A DNA stretch of 64,000 bases from Cyanoderma ruficeps (lineage: Eukaryota; Chordata; Aves; Passeriformes; Timaliidae), in the NCBI GenBank assembly GCA_008694505.1, contig VZDJ01007755.1:4986936-5050935 (forward strand). Reading direction: 5' to 3'. The position numbers and the translations under genes were made by a program. The notes under the pieces are model-generated. The model saw only the letters and a list, made by a program, of their open reading frames with translations, did not search any database and was not told the origin of the DNA. Of the stretch, positions 37,031 to 50,500 are shown piece by piece (the first letter of the stretch is position 1; each line of letters starts with the position of its first letter).

Positions 37031-37367
37031 ATGTGATAACCCTCTCCAGTTGCTGAATTGGAGATGAGAAGAAATGTTTCAGAAACACAAGATGATCAGT
37101 ACAACAACCTGAGTAATTGACAGCATGCTCTCTATTTTTATTTGCCCGATGTGATTCATTGTTGCAGAAGCAGCCTTTAAAGGAGAAAGCCTGAAGTACT
37201 GTTCTTGCTGTTGTTACAAGGGCTTCTTCCTTTTTTTTTTTCATAATTAAGCTTGTCAGGTCCATGTCTGGATTTGCAGGCCAATACTTGATATTCACTT
37301 TCAGATCCTTAGGCCCAGGAAACTGCAAAGCCATTAGGTAAAAGAAATTAATACAGCTAATCACCAA

Positions 37368-38994
37368 TGCCTGACTACATGCTCCGCAAAGAGACTTAAA
37401 TCAAATCCCAGCATTTCTCTCGTATTTGCACAATGACAGTAGATTTTTTGTTTATACCTCCATGTCAAAACAGTCCTGGACAAAATGTGCAGCAGTGATT
37501 GCAAAGCTGAGTCCTGCAATAGTACTGTGAAGTGATGGTACTGAGATGCGTTTACAGATTTAAAAATCAACAATTTCAGAGAAAGAGGAGAAGAAAAATA
37601 CTTAAGTTTCTTTTACATTCCCCGGGAGGGCTTTCCATCTCACTCTGGAATAGGGGACCAAAGACAACCTGAACTCCTCTGTTTTAGCAGAAGCCAATCA
37701 TTCCTGTTCTTTTTTGTCCTTCAGCAGAACCAGGGTCTCTGTTTTGCTCAAGTCTTCTAACTCTTTCACAGATCATCTTACTGCCATTCACTGAGATTTT
37801 TCCCTCAGTCTCTAGAACAGTTTAGCTCCATTTCCATTCTCCTTGCTGTGGCTTCTTTAAATACACAAAATTTTATCCCTAAATTCCCAGGGTAGGTATT
37901 AGTGCCTTTGCTGAGAAAAGCTGATTTTTATTGGCCAGTTAGCAATCTCTCACAGTTGGGATTTTTTCTCCCCCATTGCTATCTGTGTGTCATTGTTTCT
38001 GTATCTTGCAGATTGTGTGTTGGATGTGTAAAATGTCTCTTGCTCATTTTAATTATTGGCCATCCCACAAATGAACCTCTTTAAGAGATACATTGTTTTG
38101 CAGGTAGAACTGAAATTATGTCTTGAAAGCCTCCATGTTTGTGATCACACAGCATCAAGAGATCAGATTTTTGTCATTAACCTCATCAGTTTTAACGTTT
38201 CTTACAAAACATCAGGTCCTACAAATCTGAGGAAGTGAGAATCTGAAAAATTTTGGAAACAATTTTTAAAAAACCTAAAACATTTTTTGTGATATAGGAA
38301 GCTGAAAATTAGACTGTAAAGCCTGAAAACAAACATTTTAAGAGAGGGATCCCAAGGAAGTGGAATGCAAAAGTATAAAGCAATGAGGGTTCTAATCTTG
38401 CCATTTGTGGAGTGTATTATGACTTGTAAATACCTGGAGTCACTAAGCTCATCTTGGGAATGAAATATGGTGATGAATACACATAAAAAGGAGGAGAAAA
38501 GCTGTCTGGAAGTACTGGCTGCTATGTTTTACTTAGTGGTGTGCTTTGTTTTACACAGAAATTCTTCCTTTCTTTTCCTTTCTTGTTAATTCTCATGGTC
38601 AATGTGGTGTATGGCTCAATCTGCACTCATAGAAATTGGCTTCTTGCATCACTAACAGGACACTTTGTGGGTCCTTTTCAAGTTGTCTCTCAGTCATGCA
38701 ATTTCCAGGACGAAAGCTCAGCAAACAGCACTGAGGCACACACTATGAGACAGGAGGTCTGAACACAGCTCCAGGGAGAAAGAAGTCATACTACATTCAC
38801 AGCTAGTGCTTGGTCAATGGGTTTTGCAGAAAAGAACATGCAGGGATTGCTCCTCTCTCTGGCATGCTCAATGCTGTTTTCAATGACAAAACAGTCATGT
38901 CATCCCTTCCACTGATTCCTCACTAAAATAAGACATCTGTCAGCTGGACTAAGCCAGGCTTGTTTTTAAAACCTGTACAAATAGTGCAACAGAC
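37368..38994. other. Non-coding stretch, no recognisable element
   Basis: Mixed-composition unique sequence with only short frames. No repeat consensus was recognised. Confidence 0.5.
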
Positions 38995-39205
38995 TCATGG
39001 CTTCACACTGAAAGAGAGCAGGTTTAGATTGAGGAAGAAATTCTTTACTCTGGGAGTGCTGAGGCACTGGCACAGATTGTGCAGGGAAACAATGGATGTC
39101 CCATTCCTGGAATTGTCCAGGGCCGGGTTGGATAGGGCTTTGAGCAACCTGGTCTAGTGAAAGGTGTCCCTGACCCCTGGCAGAGGGGTTTAAGGTTCCT
39201 TTAAT
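38995..39205 (+). repeat. CR1 LINE 3'-region fragment
   Basis: It matches the CR1 3' region in order: GCTTCACACTGAAAGAGAGC, GGTTTAGATT, GGAAGAAATTCTTTACTC, GAGGCACTGGCACAG, CCCATTCCTGGAATTGTC, GGGCTTTGAGCAACCTGGTC, TAGTGAAAGGTGTCCCTG. The canonical terminal ATTCTATGA repeats are not present. The match fades after AAGGTTCCTT near 39200, so both ends are lost. The small open frame here is CR1 untranslated sequence, not a gene. Confidence 0.9.
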
Positions 39206-39394
39206 TTTGCATTGAGCAATTTCTCAGCCTCTGGAATGTCTACCACTTTTGTTTAAATAATCTTAATTAGAAATTACTTCCTCTCCAGTCCATTTTTTTT
39301 TAGCTCCCTGTGCTGTGATAACTGATGAAACATGCTTTCAAATCTTGAGTCTAGAGAGGAAGGAGAAGCAAATTAATTCTGTGGGAAAACTTTG

Positions 39395-39464
39395 TTTAAT
39401 GCAGTGCTTATTGGATGGTATTTATGATATTTAATGCAATGCATAAAGGATGGTATTTATGACA
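39395..39464. repeat. 35-bp tandem duplication
   Basis: Two adjacent 35-base copies, 39395-39429 and 39430-39464, agree at 30 of 35 positions. Both begin TTTAATGCA and share GGATGGTATTTATGA. It is a local duplication with moderate divergence. Confidence 0.8.
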
Positions 39465-42326
39465 AATATTTAAAACACATGAGGTGTTTTAAAAGAATGC
39501 AAGAACAATGTCCAAGGACTTGACAAAAATTTATTTGAGGCTGAGATGTAAAATTATGCCTTGGAAAGCTAAAATGTCTCCATTGCAGGAATCCAGCAAC
39601 ATTGTTCTTGTTTCAGAAACCCATTTAGTATTTGCATTAATTTCTTATAGCAACACAGGGTTGTTTTCTTTTTTTTTCTTAAGATGTAAAGCCAGCTCAA
39701 ATGAACTTCAAAAATATATTAGTGAAGTTTTATGGTAAACTCAAAATTTAAAAATAATGTAGTCAACTTGCATAAAAGATAAATTAGGTCCATCCTAGCA
39801 TTTAAGAGAATTTCTGTTATGAATACGATGTTTAAAAGTAAAAAGCACTGGCAAAAGTAGTGTATATTTCAAGCTAATACTTTTAGAATATTCTCAAATG
39901 TTTCAGGCCATTAGATACATATAATATGTGAAATGAGATGATGAACCTTGCAAAGTGCCTATCTATATACTCCCATAGAATGGACCAAAATAAATTGCTA
40001 ATAGATACAGAATGCAAATGGAAGAAAATACTGATAAAGACAAAACCATGCATGTCAACAACACCGTTCAAACTGGTGTACTTAATTAAAAAAGTGAAGT
40101 CAATTAAAATCAAAACAACAGTGTAGCATGTACAAATGCTGGAATAATCATTAGGCCTTGCTGAATAATGAAGGAGTAAAGAATTTTTTTCAAGTGAAAC
40201 AGCAGGGGTGATACATTACACAAAGCAACAATCTACAACAATATGACAATTGAATTACTTCAGCCCCATTAAGCAGGTGCAGAAGAATAATTAACATGAA
40301 TTTCTTCAATGGAAAAGAAAAAAACAAACTTTTGTCTAGTACAAACAGCTATTTTTTCCCTCCAAAATGATGAGAAAATATGTCAATGAGCAGATGGATT
40401 AAAATGAAACCATTATGCTTATCCTTTGTGTGAGACCCTTTAATTGTAGAATAAAATATGTACAGAGTGTATTTTCTCTGTCTGACAGTGTTAAAACAGG
40501 TCACCATGGTTCACATCAGCTTTTGGTCTTCTGCTGAGGCATAAACATCAGTTGCTCATTTTAAAAATATAATATAAAAGGCAAGAGTTTTTGAATTTTT
40601 TGAAACACAGGTATTCAGTCAGGCCTCAGGTTTCATTCAACATCTGCTTTTCCCTTTCAAATTCAAAATAAACATGTGATCTCCATCTTCAATCTGAGCA
40701 ACAACTGTTGTATATACAATGACAAGAAAGAGAGAACAAATTTTATAATATCTCATGAACTGTAAGTTGTTTCTTAAACTCCAGTTACATCCAATGTTTT
40801 TCCCTTCGAAGTCCTAGTAAAATAATTCTATTTAGTTCTTTTGAAAGAAATTGATCTGGAGACAGATAGTTTACTCAGGGACATTTGATATTCTTCCTTT
40901 ATAATCAAAGAAATAGGTAAAGACTAGCAGTGGCTATTTTAGAAATATTTTAATTAAAGATGCAGACATAATCTCTCAAGTGATGGAGTGCATATCCTAA
41001 GAAGCTGCAGCTCTGTAGCCAGAGAGACTGTGGAAGGATTAGTGATCATTTTGTGAGTGGGAACTCACCTTTGTTTTTATTAGGAGAGACAAAAGATCCT
41101 TCTGGCAGTTTACTGTCCCTCGAATCACTGATGTACTATTAAATATGGTGCATTTCTATTTATTATCAGACCTGAGCAGGTATGTGTGGATTTTTCTAGG
41201 GCTCAGTTATTCTACTTTTTCTAGACATCAGACATTGTTGTTATTCCATTCAGTGCCATCTGGAATGCATTATTTTGTTGCTGATGTGCCAGAGAAAAAC
41301 CCTGTCCTGCCTTTTCGCAATGAAGAGTTAGTTAATGGCAGTTACATGTTTCAGACTACAAAAAGCAGCCAGTGAGAAGAGTTTTGCTAATCCAATCTTT
41401 GAATCCTGCCTCTTCAAAAACTTACATGCCGACCTTTGAACAAAGGTACAGTGGACCAAGGACTTTTATTTAAAACCATTTCTGAAACCAGAAGTGGAAG
41501 TTTAGAGTGTTTTGGTTTGGGGCTCCCTCTTTCCCTCCCACATTTACAATATATTCGTGGGCAGTAAAAAGAACTAGCCAGTGCTTCCTTTTGTTTCCAG
41601 TCCTCTTTGTTTGCAATGTCCATGCAATCACTGAAAATTTATAGGAACAGAGTAAGAGGCCCATAATCTTGTAGCCTAGGGAGGCAAAACTGATGGAGGG
41701 GAAGACCTGTTTAATGCATTTTGCCCTATGACCAATTTCATGTAGAGCATGTGAACCATTTGGTACGACCCTCCCTTCATAGACTCTGAAGTATGATCAC
41801 TAGATTAGAAAGTAATACTTGCTGGTTTACTTTCCAGCTCTATTTATGGCTTTCTAAGAATAAAAATTATGAAAGTATCTCTCCCATGATCCTGCTCTGG
41901 GGGTGTAGCTTCTGAAGTGGATGGATTTGAGTCCCATTTAATAAAGAAGGGAATCGAATATTGGATACACATCTCATTTCCAACCTTTGCTAGATGAACC
42001 CTCTGAGAATAGCTTGATTACCATGATGAAGGAGAACCAGCACCTGAGCAGGAGATAATACTTCTCTGTGGTGCTATTTTAGTTGGTTTCATTTGGGAAT
42101 TCTCTGTCAGGAGCCAGCATGAAAAATGGAGCCCCATATAAATCAAATGGACACATGTTAAGCCTACTCCAGGGTTAATGCCCCCTGTGCCAAATATTTG
42201 AATACAACTCCTATTTGTCAGACAATGTTAGACTGACACGCACAGTCTGTATTTGTCTCATCAGAAGTAAATTCTAAGTTGTAATAAATGTGCAAACTCA
42301 TAGCCATGGCAGATATTTTTTGCCTT
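39465..42326. other. AT-rich non-coding stretch
   Basis: No repeat family or exon was recognised. All open frames are short and overlapped by frames on the other strand. Confidence 0.5.
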
Positions 42327-42350
42327 CATCATGTGAGTGATCACATGATG
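42327..42350. promoter_or_regulatory. Perfect inverted repeat of paired M-box-type E-boxes
   Basis: Ten-base arms CATCATGTGA and TCACATGATG are exact reverse complements around a GTGA spacer. Each arm holds TCATGTGA or TCACATGA, the M-box form of the E-box bound by MITF/TFE-family bHLH-zip factors. The symmetry is direct observation. Binding is inferred from the known family preference. Confidence 0.5.
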
Positions 42351-45300
42351 TTATTTGTCATGATAACTTAAGCATCATACTTAGGAGATGAACTACATTC
42401 ATGTTATCTGTGAGCACCATGTCCTTGCTCCCCCCTTTCTCACCCCCAATTTATTTACAGAATAATAGACAGGCTTTTTGAAACAGAGTAAATAATCTCC
42501 TGAATATTTATTCCCATTAAAAGTAGGTTCTTTTTTCTTTCTATGAGTATTTTTCAAATAACAATGCTTTCAGCTGGTTTGCTTATAATAAAGGCTGCAA
42601 ACATTACTAAAGGAATTGGCAGCTTTTATTCACAAGAGAGTTTTCTCTGGAAGGAAAGGAAACTGTTTGGTGAATCCTCTTTCTTGCTTACCCCCAGCAG
42701 TTATCACTGCATATAAAGAGGTCGGATGAGCCCCGAAGGAAGTTGGAATGTTTGTCCCTATATGAGCATGTTAGAAACGCCAAGTTAGTGTGACTAATGG
42801 ATAAGACAGAAAGCAAAGCCGGTGATCTAAGATGAATAGAAGCATTAGAGGGAAAACCAGGAATGCAAATCTCACTTTGTTAGAAACACAGACCTTATGT
42901 CTGTTCCAGAGTTTTGTTTCATCAACACTTATAGCTCATGGGCTCCTTCAGTGTATAGAGCAACTGTAAATCCTGCAAAAACTGGGAGAGGTAGAGCCTG
43001 TAGAAGCTGATGTTTGTATTCAACATTGCTTGATGGAAGCTGCTAAGCGATACTGAAAATGCTGGCAGGAATCCCAGAGTTGTGAGGGAATTTCCATGTG
43101 CTGACTCAGACATGAATTTAAGCTTGCTGGATACACCTGATCCTACTGAGGTTATGAAATCTGGAAGCAAGACTGAATTTGAAGTGAACTATTGAAATTC
43201 TTAACAGCACATGTAGAAGACACAAAAAGGAAGAGTTGTGGATGAAAACACACAGTTAATAGCTCCCTATCATATAAAGCACTCTCTGAGGAAAAATTAG
43301 AATGACACTCACTGAACACTATGTCAAGTGACATCAGGGAACAGGGGCAGCAAAATTCTTGCCCTCCCAAACTGATAAAACAGATTAACAGCTGTTTAAT
43401 CAGCCACAGAGAATCAGCTATGATCAAAATATGTTGCTGCTGGAAATACCTTAAATTCAGAAGTACTGGGTGCTTTAAGTCTTGCCATGAACTGTCTTTA
43501 CTTACATGCCAACATGGAATTTAAATCTTAAAAAGCTTTATAAGTTTTTTAGATACACTAGTTCAAAATTACTAATGAGAAATCATTTTTCTAACAATTC
43601 TAGTGAAAATGGAAACTGGATTTCAGGGTACATATAGTATTAAGATGACTTTTCAGAGAGGCCATGCAGGGCCCAGCCCAGCCCTTGTGAGAGCAATTTG
43701 AGTTGCAGGGCAATAATGGGAAGAGACCCTTTGTTAACTAACAGTTATGTATTCCTATGGGAAACTTGCAGACAAATTCTCCCAACTCTGCTTTTGCTAT
43801 TTCCCTTCTCGTTGTCAAGAAACAGCTTGCTGGTCATATCTTTATTATGAAGCAATGCTTTAAAACACTTTAACATCTCTGTTTATATGAGAAACATCAT
43901 CTCCATCTTTCCAAAATTTTTGAAAATCTATCACCAACCACAAGATCTCTTTTTCAAACTCTGGTTGGTACTGTTCCTGTCTAGAGCTAATGAAACAATT
44001 CAGAAAAACTCATTTGATAGACTACATCTCTGTCTGCTGTGGCTTATCAAATGCATCATGGCTTTCTCAAATTTCTTGTTGATTTGAAATTTTTGTGAAA
44101 AACACCTTACACAGACTACTTAATGTTTCAATCATTTCTAAGCAATCTCTTGCAAACCCTGTGCTTCAGCATCCAGCTTCTGATTGGATATAAACGAGGG
44201 AGGTCGCTGAGACTGATTAGAACATCATCCCAGTCTAACTCTTGAAATTAAAAATTGGAAATGTTTGTGGATGTACAGGTTTGGAGGTTTTTTTCTTTTT
44301 CTGCTTCAAATAAGACCAAGAAGTTTAATAAGCAGTTGATTACGGACATGTTTGGATAAAAGGATGTTGCTCTCATGGGCCAGATTTCCAGAAGGAAAAT
44401 AAAGTTTTAACCTGTTGTCAAAATTCTGTTTGGAATCAGTGGCAGTGGGATTTTAAACAGTGCCAAGTGCTTTCCAGAACCACTGAATTTATTTAGGAAG
44501 AGGGAAAATGATTTAACAAGTAGCAGCAGCTTTCAAAAAATCTTTGTAAAGTGCTATTGTAAGCCCTGCACACTGAAAAAGGCAAAAAATTATATTTTTA
44601 TCTGAAATTGCACTTATTTTACACATAATAATAGCGAGTTTAAAAACCAAAGGAAACTGCAATGAAATATATAGCTTTTTTGTCATTTATTTATTTCAAC
44701 TTCTGTGCCCCTTAGCTTCAATGTCACTTTATTTTCATTGAGCTGCTTAAATTTTATTAAGGTTTCTTTTTACTGAGTGCTAAAATATTTGTGTTGACAT
44801 AATTAGATCTTATGGTCATGGAATAACATTTATTCAGCTGAATATTCAGCATTTATTTAGTACATGTTCTTTTTCATTAACAAACTCTAACCTGCAGCTC
44901 TTTTCCTCCAGTAACAAAAAGCAGAGTTCATGAAATTTGCAGCGGATTTTCTGTGAATGAAATTCACAAAAAACATGGGATTTTTTTAATTGGAAACTGT
45001 ATGCCCTGAGGGGAAAGGATTTTTTCAATTTTGGGTGGTAGCCTTGGATTTTTTGCTTATAAGCAGGAATGGAGTTGTTTTTAGTTAAAATTCACAACAG
45101 AATTTCTTCCTAGAAATAGAGACACATTGCATAATTTTCACACAAGGATGTGGCTATGTTCCAACAGGTTCATACAACTTCTAGCAATGACATCAGGCTC
45201 GTGTGTTAAACACAATATTCCAGGGGACAAATAGTCCTGTGTGGGTGTGGCACTGGTGTGAGCCACGAGGATCTGCCCCATCATGAACAGAATGCAAAAA

Positions 45301-46683
45301 AAAAAATAATTCCGCAAAATACTTCCAAAAGTTACTCCTGTATGAAGCACTTGCTTATTCATGAGTCACCTCCTCATGTGGTGTAGGCGACCTACTGTAA
45401 CAAGCTAACTTGTACCCAGACCCTTTTTTAGTTCTGTCACCTCCTTTCAATCTGTCTAACAGCCTTCAAGAGACAGGCGTGTCCCTGTGTGTGTCAGGAA
45501 AGGAAAGCAGCAGCTCCCATCAGCTGAGTGGGTATTTGTGGATTTGGGGAGATGGAGGAGACAATACTTGCATGGATATAAATGAAGGAAGAATTCAGCC
45601 TCCAGTGGGAAACTTGGGTAAGTTCTGGCGTAGGTTTGTTCAGATTAACAGGGGTCTCTCATTTTTGGCTCAGAGAGTTATCTCCTTAAAGGTTTGTAAA
45701 AGGAAGAAACTATGATACAGAATAAGCTTCTGGTTTAACAAAGTATAAATCGCAGTGTGAAAACCCACTTTGTTCCTCTAAGATGAACAAAACCTTAAAA
45801 TTAATTGGAAAGGAAAAAACAATACTGAAGGCAACATAGCATAACTGAGCTGTGAGATTGTGGTAGGGTGCATGTAGAGAGTATTTTTTCAGGCAGATTT
45901 GATCTCACCCTTTCCTGAGCCAACTGCAAAACCCAAATGTCTGTATTGGCAGACACGTAGCTGTAGTCCTCACAGCACTCATTCTAAACTAATAAGTCTG
46001 GCAGAGAGAGAGAGAGTATATTAGCTCAGTCTTAGTTCCAGCAGCTACCCAGAAGGCATTACAACACACTTGAGATATATCTCATACAAGTTAGTGATAT
46101 GCCCACACTGCGCAGAAGTGACTACAGTGTGCTGGAGGAACAGCTAGGGCACCAGGAGTTGTGACAGCTTAGAGTGAGGTATTATACCTTACACCCCAGG
46201 CAGACTATTGCTGAGTCAAAGCTGGTTTAGCTGTAACTCCTGTAGCTGAACCTATGAAAAGAGTCCAGTTTCTTTCAAAAAAAATAATAATAATAAATAA
46301 GTATTCTTAGGGCAGCATGTGTGTTACCAGTTTGTGAGCTCAACAAACAGCCTCAGGCACCTCTGAACATTTCTTGGATATAGAATCTGTGTCATATAAC
46401 TTCTAAAAAGTTCATTGCTTACAGTCTGCTAGGTCAAGAAAAAAACCTCTGTAGGGGTGGGATGAATTAGGAGAAAGTATAACATATGGTCAGAGGAAAG
46501 AAATTGTCTCTTTCTTGTCCCTAGCATTCAGCTAAAGAAGCACACCTTAGAAGAAAATATTTTCAAAAATTTTCAAAATTTTTCTTCTAGATTCCAGGTA
46601 ACAAATCTGGAGCTGTCAGCTGAATTCAGGACAGAGCTCAGGATTACTGACTGAAAAACAGGGCCACCAATACTTTGCTTACT
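42351..46683. other. Non-coding stretch with small palindromes and simple repeats
   Basis: Overlapping palindromes TATTCAGCTGAATA (44831-44844) and GCTGAATATTCAGC (44837-44850) share the word TATTCAGC twice. A GA run lies at about 46003-46016, and an A-rich (AAT)n run at 46277-46300. No gene or transposable element was recognised otherwise. Confidence 0.5.
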
Positions 46684-47340
46684 CTTTGCAGCGATAGGAG
46701 CTGCAGGTGCTCAGGTGGGAGACGATCTCTGCTCGGAGCCTGCTGTGTGTCTGTGCAGCCAACAAGGCCAACAGCATCTGGGGCCAGATCTAGAGCAGCA
46801 TGGCCAGTACATCAAGGGCTGCGATCGTGCCCCATTTTTGCAGCACTCCTTAGAGGGCTGCTAGAGTCGTGTATCCAGTTTCAGACCCAGGTACAAGAAA
46901 GACATGGGTTGAGTGGGGAAAATTCAGTGGAGGCACACCAAGATGGTCAGGGTCTGGGGCACGTGCCCTACAGGGTAGAAGCTGAGAGACCTGGACTTCT
47001 TTGTCCTTGAGAAGGGAAAGCTCTGGGGGGCCTAAAGCAGGGCCTCCTAGGACCATGAGGAGGACTCCAAGAAGAGAGATCCAGGCAGCTCACAGCAATG
47101 TGTAGCAGGAAGAAAAACGACCGTGAGCATATATTTAAATAAGAGGAGTGGGAACAGCCCACAAGTGGAAAAGGCAATCTGTGGGCTCATGCAATCTCTG
47201 CATTTGGAGGTTTGCAGCAGTCAACTGTATAAAATCCTGAGCTGTGTGATCTCATCTCATAGCTGAGCCTGCGCTGACCAGATTGTTGAGCTAAAGGCCT
47301 CCAGAGGTTACTGCCAATCTCAATTATTCTGTGATCCTAT
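46684..47340 (+). repeat. CR1 LINE fragment reaching the 3' end
   Basis: Landmarks in order: GTGTCTGTGCAGCCAACAAGGCC-type sequence (46747-46772), the CATGGCCAGTA and GATCGTGCCCC blocks, GTGTATCCAGTTTCAGACCC, ACAAGAAAGACAT, GGTCAGGGTCTGGGGCACGT, then GGCCTCCAGAGGTTACTGCC and a terminal ATTATTCTGTGATCCTAT ending at 47340. This corresponds to the end of the CR1 ORF2 region and the 3' UTR. The middle (about 47060-47240) is strongly diverged or rearranged. The frames inside it are decayed and not functional. Confidence 0.85.
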
Positions 47341-47531
47341 TTCTCCAACAGTTTTTTAGGAAGTGCATTCAGTTTTTTCACCAAAGCACGTCCATGCCTC
47401 AGACTGCTCATAAAGGCTCTCCTAAAGGCAGCAACTGTATGCAAACATATTTTGATCAAAATATTAGCCAAAAAAAATTTGACTGTTTCATTCAGGGTTT
47501 ACTGTGAGGCAACACTAGATGTTTGCATGAG

Positions 47532-47559
47532 TTTCACATGCGAAATCATGCATGTGAAA
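47532..47559. repeat. Perfect 10-bp inverted repeat with TTTCACATGC arms
   Basis: TTTCACATGC (47532-47541) and GCATGTGAAA (47550-47559) are exact reverse complements around an 8-base spacer. The right half reads CATGCATGTG, as does the inverted repeat at 13046-13065. The function is unknown. Confidence 0.7.
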
Positions 47560-50500
47560 ATTCCTTTCACAGCAGATGTCTTTTTTTCCCAGTACTTTGT
47601 CATTGCTTAGTTCTCCAAGTGCATTTTCCTTCTCTTAACGGATTTTTTCTTTTGTTCCCAAGCCCCATTATGTGTAGTCCAACTTCTTTTACTCAAATTC
47701 TTTGTAGTAGATAGATTCAAAAATACACATAAGGGCAGGAATTACCTGGGATTACCAAACACCATCTGATCTCCAGCAACAGATTACATACTCTTAGCCC
47801 ATTGGAAACTTTTCAAGAAGCCTATTAGCTTATGTTTCTTGCATTTCTGGGGAAACTGAAGTCTTGTTTCACCCTTCCAATGAACAAGAGAGTGTGCACT
47901 GGTGTTCAGCAGATAAGCAGTAAGGATTTAGGGCAAAACGTCTTGTTTTGTGTTTCTGGACTCTTTTCCTTTCGGATAGCTGTAGAACAGCTTTAAACAG
48001 GCAAACATGAAATAAGATCAATTGGGAATAAAGAAAGAAATTTCCTCCAATATTAGTGTCTTCCTTGGTAAGGAAAGTTGATAGAATCAGTCTTATTAAT
48101 TGTAAAATTTATATATTTACAATGTATCTAACTTCATTTCATGCATAATACTCTCACGTGTATTGTACAACATCAGAATAAGCTGGGTGTCAAATCTTTG
48201 AATATTCCATGTACAAGCTGTTTTGAACATTCAAATGTGTTAAAACTGTGAATGGTTAAAGAGCAAAAAGAGTAGGTGTACCTGAAGCAGTGAGGGGGGA
48301 ACTGACTTAAGAAATCTTATGAGGAGCTGACCATAAAATGGTACCCTATTTTAAAAAAGTAAGAGTCGGTAACCTATCACAATATAACACTGAAAGAAAA
48401 CCCAGAGATGCTTCACCTGGGCATCCTTCTTTCCTTAAGTCTACTCTAACATTTTTTCTTGTACTGTCTAAAATATAGCTAAGTACCTCCCCAGCACAGT
48501 TCTGGTTACTGAGGTTGGGTACAAAGGGATTTGATCACACCACTTTTATTCAGTATATATCAAAACTTTCTCTAGAATTAGTATTTTCAAAGTAACTTAC
48601 AGGATTTAGGCATCTACAGCCCTCAGATTTTTGTTTGAAATAACAGTATGGTGTTTGGGATTTCTTTATTTTGAGATATTTAGCCTGAAACCTTCAACTC
48701 CCACAATACAGCTGTGCTCAAAAATCAGCTTTTTTTTGTTGCTGTTGTTGCATAAAAGTGAGTCATCATTACATTTAATTTCTATGAAATGGACATGCAT
48801 CATGAAATGAAGTTTTTCTTTGTTCTCAATTAAACCCACAGGTACAGCCATTTGTCCTTGGACTGAGATGTTGGTTTAAATTCTTCTGCCTACATAAATT
48901 TATTTAAGTATTTCTTATTCATCGTGGGTCCCATGCCTTTAGGTAACTAGCTAAATGCTGTTGAAATAAAATTATCAATTGACTTGAATATCTTGATCTA
49001 GTCTACTGGCATAACTGAAAGACTACATAATGCTGACTCTTTAGTCAGCTGGTAATCTGTTCTTTCTTTTACTTTGATTTGGATGCAGTGAACTGAATTT
49101 TATAAGCAGGAAATTAAGTACAAAGACTACTCATGGGTTGCTTGTAAGAGGAGCTTAGCATAAAGATGTCACCTGGGCTGCAACTGAATACTTGATAGCA
49201 TTGCTTGCATGTAATCATATCAATAGCTTGCATATGTGGTCATAAGGTTGAGGTTGCAAAGTGGTGCTACTTCTGGATCATACCTTCAGTCCTTGTTCAA
49301 GCACTGTTGACAGAAAGCACTCAAGAAAGCAGCAAAGTAGGCAGAACTTTCCCTAAATGAAAGGGACTGCCTCAGAAAGAGTTTAAACAACCAACATTAA
49401 TTTACTTTTACTCTCAATCAGTGATAAATTTAGCCATTCCCAGCTGCTGGGAGAGTTTTCTAACTGTTTGCTTTTACAGCTCACAGTTTACAGCAACCCA
49501 TGGGCTGTTTTAACCTGTGACAGCCAGATTTTCTTTGGCTTCTACTCAGCCCTCCCCACTGATTAGCTTAGGCAGATCTTCACTGGTCTCACAGACTCAC
49601 AGACATACTGTTCTGAAAAGTTTCATTATTCCCACTTGTAAAAGACTAAGCTGCCTAACTTGGAGATGTTGCTGTCAAGATGCTGAAGATGTCAAGATGA
49701 AAAAAACCTAGATGATTCAAGTCCTGTCATGCGTTTAGCTGACACTACTCTTCAGCTTCAGGTAACCACTCTATGGCAAAGATACCTGAGTACATCTTCT
49801 AAGCAATTCTCAGCAGGACAGTTTGAAACCAGGTGGACTCCCACATGCTTTAACTACATCTATCCCTCAGTAGCTATCCCTCAGTAGATCGGTGCTTAAC
49901 AGATCTACATCTTCCCTACTTTGTCTACAGTCAGTCAGGGTTTGTCTCAGTCTAAAGGTCTAGTTATGAGATCTGAGATGTTGCGTAGACAAACCAAGAG
50001 GTTGAGATAGCAGAGGAATGGTCATCTAGGCTCTGTGTTTTCAAAGTCAGCCTTAAAGAAAACAAGAGTAAGGACGATAGGAAGACTCTTCCTGACAGTA
50101 GACTAAAAGTTGTTTGTTAGGCTATTTTAAATTAGAAAAACTTAGTCAAACAGAGGCTTACCTCACATAAATATTCAAAATGAGAAACGAGATGTTGTGT
50201 TGTGCTGCCTTCAGACTGATGGAGCAGTAAGGTATTCAGTGAAGTCTTAGAGTACCAAACAAACAGGAAGGTACCTGAGAAGGCTACGGATCAGAGGTTT
50301 GATTGTTGTTGGAGAATCTGTCTTTCAAGTTGCTTATCTGTGCTAAAAATTGGTATGAGCACTTCAAATTGCAAGTGCCCAATCTGCACAAAGTGGAAGT
50401 AATATGCTGACAAAGTCCTGTACAGGTAGCAATCAACATTATCCTGGATGAGCTACAACATTACTAAGATGTTTTAAGGAGGACCTGCCAGAGAAGCATT

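Noticed and set aside
36462..37367. 301-codon minus-strand frame as a gene
   Set aside because: It lies in GC-rich DNA, where stop codons are rare, has low-complexity Pro/Ser/Cys-rich composition, no domain, and competing plus-strand frames. Kept only as a finding.
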